From the NCBI RefSeq assembly GCF_022511165.1, contig NZ_JAFLSB010000049.1, forward strand, positions 1 through 10,679: DNA of 10,679 nt, read 5' to 3'. This document shows, piece after piece, positions 7,041-10,679 of this stretch. The stretch comes from Helicobacter sp. Lineage in GTDB: Bacteria > Campylobacterota > Campylobacteria > Campylobacterales > Helicobacteraceae. Made by a program: the position numbers and the translations under genes. The notes under the pieces were generated by a model that was not told where the DNA came from, did no database searches, and saw only the letters and a program-made list of their open reading frames with translations. Position 1 is the stretch's first letter. The number at the start of each line of letters is the position of its first letter.

Positions 7041-9167
7041 TTAGAATTTATATTCCACACTTGCTAGGATTCTGCGCCCTGCCATATAGTAGCCCGAGCT
7101 ATAGTAGTAATTTCTATCAAGCAAGTTGTATGCGCCAACTGAAAATTGCAAAGCCTCAATAGGGCGGTAATTTGCTTTCACATCAAGGAGAAAAATATCT
7201 TTGTTTTGTCCATAGGCTGTTATGGGGGAATTACGCCCACCACCAACCCCATACCATTGTTTGCTTTGAAATGTAGCAAAACCCATTACATCAAACTGCT
7301 TGATAGGCGCAATTATAAGCGAAGCATTAGCGATATGATTAGGATAGTTTAAGATTCTACTGCCATCAACCCCATAGCTAGAGCCATTGGTATTTGTCGC
7401 CTTGCGCTCGACATAAGAGTAGTTTGCCCCAAAGACAATCTTATCATCTATAAAGCCCTGCTTCAAACTCACTTCCGCACCATAAGCATAGCCCTCTTTG
7501 GCATTTTCTAAAATCACACAATTATTCCCATTCGCACACGAAGTATCGCTTGTCCCAGCAGAAATAATCATATTATTTAAATCATTATAGAATCCAGCGA
7601 GGCTAAAATGAGTGGATTCATAATCAAACTTTACGCCTAGCTCGTAATTAAGAGCAGATTCAGGCTTTAAGTTTGGCGCGGGGATTCTTGAACCCCAAGT
7701 AGAACCAAAGCGGTCTTTGAGCGTGGGGAGCTTATTTTTCTTACCTACATTGGCATATAAAGTGCTGTAGTCATTGACATTTGCATAGAGTATCCCCTGC
7801 AAAGTCCAGCCCTGTAAATGGCGGCTTGGTGGTTGTGTATCTATCACCGCATAAGTAACATCATTTCTATCATAGCTGCCATTAAGCACAAAGCGGAAAG
7901 TTTGATTAAACCTTTGAGCGTATTCGGCAAAGATTGAGGTGCTTAAGTCTTTGATTTTGTCATTATCATTTGTGCTTGTAGAGCCGGGTGCAACACTATC
8001 GCCGTGGTCAGTATTATCGTTTTTGAAATTAAGCCCAAATTTAAGGTTTTTATCCGCATCAAAATCCACGCCAAAGGTAAAGATTCCACCTAATGTGTAG
8101 TCATCATAAATACTTCCAAAGCTCCAAGCTCCGTGATTCCCATCTGTTTGAACCCTCCCATAAGAATCAAGTCTGTTATAGAATCTATCATAATACAACC
8201 TTGTATCAAGGCTTAGGCTGTCGGTAAATTTTGAGCGTCCTAAGAGATAAGCAGTGATTTTATCATAATGAGGCCATTGCCAAAAATTCCCACCCGTATT
8301 TGCATCAAACATACCGCCTTTTTCGCCCTTTTGATAAATGAGATTTAAAGAATACTCGTGATTCTCATTTGGCTCAAAGCCCACTTTAGCGCGAAAAGTA
8401 TGGTTTTTGTAGTAAGAGTTAATTTTTTCGCCTGTGGGTTGGTATTGGGTTGGCTCAAAATGATGTGAAAGCGGCAGAGAATCTCGCCCTATAAACGCAT
8501 AACCGAGGCTATAATACACCTTGCCGCTATTGCCTCCTACTTGGAGTGAGGCTTGATTTTCATTATTGCTCACAAAGCCATAGCGCGCATTGAGTTCAAA
8601 AGGATTTATAGGCTTAGAGGTAATCACATTGACTGCCCCACCCAAAGTATTCATACCATAAATAGGACTTGTAAAACCCTTAGAGACATCAATTTCAGCA
8701 ATGCCAAAGGTGCTAAACTGCGCCCAGTCTGTCTGCCTATCATAGATAGAATGCACAGGGATTCCATCAATAAAAAAGCCTGTGCTCACATAATCATAAC
8801 CACGTATGCCGATATTTGGCTCTCCTCTTGGTGAAGCTGCAGGCTGGTAAAACATACCGGACTGATAGCGCAAGGCTTGGGCTACATCGCTTGAAGCAGT
8901 ATTTTGAATATCTTTTTGCTTAATCACCTCTAAAGTCGCGTTATTATCGACTTTTTCTTTAGCAAGCACCTCAATGCGCCCTAAATCATACACTTCCTCA
9001 CCATAGCCTACACCTAAAAGCAAAGCAGCCAACAAGCCCCCTGCATACCATTTAGAAAAGCTATGCTCCTTAAATAAGGTAGTGCTTTGTGGGATAAAGC
9101 CTTTTTGAGAAAGAGTCGCGCTCTTTAAATCTCTAAGTGCTATTCTCATCTTAAGCCCCCTACACAT
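7041..9167 (-). CDS. TonB-dependent outer-membrane receptor heading the ABC uptake operon
   Basis: This outer-membrane channel imports a chelated metal, heme, corrinoid or similar ligand. It is 708 residues. ATG 9165-9167 has AAGGAG eight bases upstream; a second ATG at residue 7 is possible. The N-terminus is long and basic, and the hydrophobic core (WYAGGLLAALLLGVGYG, about 40-56) comes late, so the signal peptide is about 56 residues. A TonB-box-like GRIEVLA follows (63-69). The plug (about 75-185) has ALRYQSGM, NIGIRGYD, GFFIDGIPV, IDVSKGFTSPIYG and TLGGAVNVIT. The barrel contains a loop with two Cys (CANGNNC) and ends in VEYKF, the terminal Phe expected for BAM recognition. It heads a cluster with its own binding protein, permease, ATPase and TonB, so it very likely feeds that pump. 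It belongs to a different subfamily from the receptor at 247-2405. Ligand not identifiable. Confidence 0.94.
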   Translation of the reverse strand: MCRGLKMRIALRDLKSATLSQKGFIPQSTTLFKEHSFSKWYAGGLLAALLLGVGYGEEVYDLGRIEVLAKEKVDNNATLEVIKQKDIQNTASSDVAQALRYQSGMFYQPAASPRGEPNIGIRGYDYVSTGFFIDGIPVHSIYDRQTDWAQFSTFGIAEIDVSKGFTSPIYGMNTLGGAVNVITSKPINPFELNARYGFVSNNENQASLQVGGNSGKVYYSLGYAFIGRDSLPLSHHFEPTQYQPTGEKINSYYKNHTFRAKVGFEPNENHEYSLNLIYQKGEKGGMFDANTGGNFWQWPHYDKITAYLLGRSKFTDSLSLDTRLYYDRFYNRLDSYGRVQTDGNHGAWSFGSIYDDYTLGGIFTFGVDFDADKNLKFGLNFKNDNTDHGDSVAPGSTSTNDNDKIKDLSTSIFAEYAQRFNQTFRFVLNGSYDRNDVTYAVIDTQPPSRHLQGWTLQGILYANVNDYSTLYANVGKKNKLPTLKDRFGSTWGSRIPAPNLKPESALNYELGVKFDYESTHFSLAGFYNDLNNMIISAGTSDTSCANGNNCVILENAKEGYAYGAEVSLKQGFIDDKIVFGANYSYVERKATNTNGSSYGVDGSRILNYPNHIANASLIIAPIKQFDVMGFATFQSKQWYGVGGGRNSPITAYGQNKDIFLLDVKANYRPIEALQFSVGAYNLLDRNYYYSSGYYMAGRRILASVEYKF

Positions 9168-9260
9168 ACGATTTACTCCTTAATATAAAAAAATATATAA
9201 TGGATTCTAAAAAATTCCACCTTAAATATATATAAATTTATATAATGAAATAAACAGCGC
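9168..9260 (-). promoter_or_regulatory. Leader and candidate promoter/operator of the uptake operon, with 16-bp palindrome at 9229-9244
   Basis: The DNA upstream of the receptor start is extremely AT-rich. TATATAAATTTATATA at 9229-9244 is a perfect 16-bp palindrome centred 69-70 bp upstream of the ATG. Several TATATA/TATATT hexamers on the minus strand, near 9192-9200 and within the palindrome, could be the -10 element, so the exact start of transcription cannot be fixed. The palindrome could bind Fur or another metal regulator. I see no cobalamin riboswitch B12-box. Confidence 0.35.
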
Positions 9261-9425
9261 TTATGGCTTCTTTAGCATCAAAACAAACCTTTGTCTCCAA
9301 AAAATTAAACTTAAAAATCAAAAACTATGAGCAAAACTACATCTTTTGAGGAAAAATATGAAGTAAATATCAATATTTGTTTTTTGATTCTTAATATAGC
9401 TTCTCCTCTCTCTTTAAATGCAATA
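9261..9425. other. Divergent intergenic region, no gene recognised
   Basis: Between the two divergent transcription units the sequence is AT-rich with scattered stops. A 40-codon frame from ATG 9327 has no ribosome site. A small inverted repeat AAATAT-CA-ATATTT lies at about 9365-9378. Nothing here looks like an RNA gene or mobile element. Confidence 0.4.
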
Positions 9426-9430
9426 AATTT

Positions 9431-9439
9431 TGCTACAAT
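9431..9439 (+). promoter_or_regulatory. Extended -10 promoter element for the two-domain glycosyltransferase gene
   Basis: TGCTACAAT at 9431-9439 is an extended -10 (TGn + TACAAT) preceded by an AT-rich stretch. Transcription would begin near 9446 and leave a leader of roughly 87 bases before the ATG at 9533. It is the best promoter match in the region; assignment is by consensus only. Confidence 0.45.
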
Positions 9440-9532
9440 AGCGCATTGATATGCGTAGGCATTGCGCTCTATAAGATGATAAAAGCGCGATACCAAGCAA
9501 TGATTGAATCTCACAATGCAAAAAGAGGTAAA

Positions 9533-10679
9533 ATGAAAAAACTCCCCATAAGCGCAACGATTATCGTCAAAAACGCCCAAGAGACAATCAAAGAGTGCTT
9601 AGAATCACTGCAAGGATTTGATGAGATTATCCTCCTTGATAATGGGAGCAGCGATGATACCCTCTCTATCGCCCGAAACTTTAGCAATGTCAAAATTTAT
9701 ACAAGCGAATTTATCGGCTTTGGGGCTTTGAAAAACCTCGCCATAAGCTATGCTAAGCACGATTGGATTTTAAGTATTGATTCTGATGAAGTGCTTGAAG
9801 CAAGCACATTTACGCTTATTGAAGCCCTTAGGCTTGAAACTCATACCATTTATGCCCTCCCACGCAAAAATCTCTATAATGGCGAGTGGATAAAGGCGTG
9901 TGGGTGGTATCCGGATTTTGTTTGGCGACTTTTTAATAAAAACTTCACGCGCTTTAATGACAATATCGTGCACGAGAGCATAATAATCCCCCAAAATGCG
10001 CATACACTTAAGCTTTCAAGCGGTTTAAAGCACTATGCTTATGATAATATCGCACATCTGCTTGAAAAGCTCCAACGATACTCAAGCCTCTGGGCAGAGC
10101 AAAATCCCCACAAGCAATCAAGCCCACTCAAGGCAATCACTCACGGATTTTTTGCGTTTTTTAAGGATTATTTTTTAAAAAAGGGCTTTTTATATGGATA
10201 TAAGGGCCTTGTTATTAGCGCGTGCAATGGGCTTGGAGCGTTTTTTAAATATATGAAACTCTATGAAATACAACAAGACACGACCCCCCCCCTGTTATGC
10301 TCGCTTGTCATCACTACTTATAATCAAAAAGAAAGATTAGCTCTTGTGCTAGATTCTGTCAAAAACCTTGCGTTTTTGCCTAATGAGGTTTTAATCGCCG
10401 ATGATGGTAGCACGGAGGATACTGCCGAGCTTATCAAAACATATCAAAAAGATTTTCCCTGCCCTTTGAGGCATATTTGGCAAGAAGATGAGGGGTTTCG
10501 TGCTGCTAAAAGTCGCAACAATGCTATAAATTCTGCAAATTATGAATATATTATCCTTATTGATGGCGATATGATTTTAGAGCCTCACTTTGTCAAAGAC
10601 CATTTGAGCTATGCGCAAAAAGGCGTGTTTGTGCAAGGCTCACGCGTGATTTTAGATAAGCAAAGCACAGAGTGCATTA
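9533..10679 (+). CDS. Two-domain GT2 glycosyltransferase (LOS/LPS-type), phase-variable, 3' end beyond window
   Basis: Two family-2 glycosyltransferase domains lie in one chain; the frame stays open for 382 codons to the window end. Domain 1 (about 1-245) resembles WaaE/KdtX/LgtF core glucosyltransferases: ISATIIVKN at the start, LLDNGSSDD (34-42), DxD-like SIDSDE (81-86), then VHES (146-149) and a basic C-terminal region. Domain 2 (from about 256) restarts the fold: LVITTYNQ, IADDGSTEDT (288-297), WQEDEGFRAAKSRNNAI (316-332), DGD (344-346). The EDxGFRAAxxRN block is typical of galactosyl/GalNAc-type GT2 enzymes. ATG 9533 has GAGG four bases upstream; an in-frame ATG at 9476 would add 19 residues but lacks a ribosome site. 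Nine C bases at codons 251-254 lie in the inter-domain linker and are in frame here, so both domains are made (ON). Campylobacter jejuni LgtF is, from memory, a comparable two-domain LOS glucosyltransferase; sugar and acceptor here are unproven. It is divergent from the uptake operon and functionally separate. Confidence 0.88.
   Translation, partial: MKKLPISATIIVKNAQETIKECLESLQGFDEIILLDNGSSDDTLSIARNFSNVKIYTSEFIGFGALKNLAISYAKHDWILSIDSDEVLEASTFTLIEALRLETHTIYALPRKNLYNGEWIKACGWYPDFVWRLFNKNFTRFNDNIVHESIIIPQNAHTLKLSSGLKHYAYDNIAHLLEKLQRYSSLWAEQNPHKQSSPLKAITHGFFAFFKDYFLKKGFLYGYKGLVISACNGLGAFFKYMKLYEIQQDTTPPLLCSLVITTYNQKERLALVLDSVKNLAFLPNEVLIADDGSTEDTAELIKTYQKDFPCPLRHIWQEDEGFRAAKSRNNAINSANYEYIILIDGDMILEPHFVKDHLSYAQKGVFVQGSRVILDKQSTECI
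10284..10292 (+). repeat. Poly-C tract (9 C) between two glycosyltransferase domains
   Basis: Nine C bases encode Thr-Pro-Pro-Leu at residues 251-254, in the linker separating the GT2 domains. With ten C the frame reads to TAA within about 13 codons; with eight it reaches TAG within about 18 codons. Slippage would therefore remove only domain 2 and leave a complete domain 1. Tract length and base match known phase-variable tracts of Helicobacter and Campylobacter. Confidence 0.8.

Noticed and set aside
9156..9160. Five-G run (minus strand) after the first codons of the operon receptor as a phase switch
   Set aside because: Five bases is too short for frequent slippage, and the second ATG at 9147-9149 lies downstream of it, so frame changes would be bypassed.
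9168..9330. Cobalamin riboswitch in the operon leader
   Set aside because: The operon type made it worth looking for, but no B12-box or the expected GC-rich stems are present in this AT-rich leader.
9327..9449. 40-codon plus-strand frame in the divergent intergenic region
   Set aside because: There is no ribosome site and it overlaps the extended -10 of the glycosyltransferase gene.
9311..9580. 89-codon minus-strand frame between the receptor and glycosyltransferase genes
   Set aside because: It runs into the 5' end of the well-supported glycosyltransferase, shows no recognisable domain, and has no good ribosome site.

Overview
The window looks like a chromosomal stretch of an epsilonproteobacterium, most likely an enterohepatic Helicobacter or a close relative. 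The pointers are an AT-rich sequence with GC-rich homopolymer tracts inside surface-related genes, AAGGA-type ribosome sites, a CfrA/CirA-type outer-membrane receptor, and a two-domain glycosyltransferase of the kind found in Campylobacter/Helicobacter LOS loci. Genus is inferred from style and families, not from a marker gene.

Layout. 1-146 (+) is the 3' end of a flavodoxin-fold NAD(P)H oxidoreductase. 247-2405 (+) is a CirA/CfrA-like TonB-dependent receptor whose signal peptide is interrupted by a run of nine G. In this sequence the natural start and the receptor body are in different frames, so the gene reads as phase-OFF; one added G restores a textbook signal peptide. Convergent with it, 9167 down to 2442 (-) is a six-gene transport cluster in the order outer-membrane receptor, lipoprotein substrate-binding protein, class I methyltransferase, FecCD permease, FecE-type ATPase, TonB-like energy transducer. 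Spacing is tight: ATGA overlap between methyltransferase and permease, 23 bp between binding protein and methyltransferase, 16 bp overlap between ATPase and TonB-like gene. Larger gaps of 71 and 115 bp contain or adjoin inverted repeats. 9533-10679 (+), running off the window, encodes a protein with two GT2 glycosyltransferase domains, with a run of nine C exactly at the linker between them.

How the genes work together. The minus-strand cluster encodes nearly every part needed to bring a metal chelate or similar TonB substrate (siderophore, heme, corrinoid, nickel or cobalt complex; the substrate cannot be read from sequence) from the cell surface to the cytoplasm: receptor, periplasmic capture, inner-membrane ABC pump and a private TonB. 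Only ExbB/ExbD are absent. The cytoplasmic methyltransferase inside this operon is the unexplained part and the best candidate for new biology, perhaps acting on the imported ligand. The phase-variable receptor next door would add or remove a second uptake specificity. The glycosyltransferase tract would switch between a one-domain and a two-domain enzyme and so change LOS or glycan structure.

No tRNA, rRNA, CRISPR array, insertion sequence or cobalamin riboswitch was recognised.
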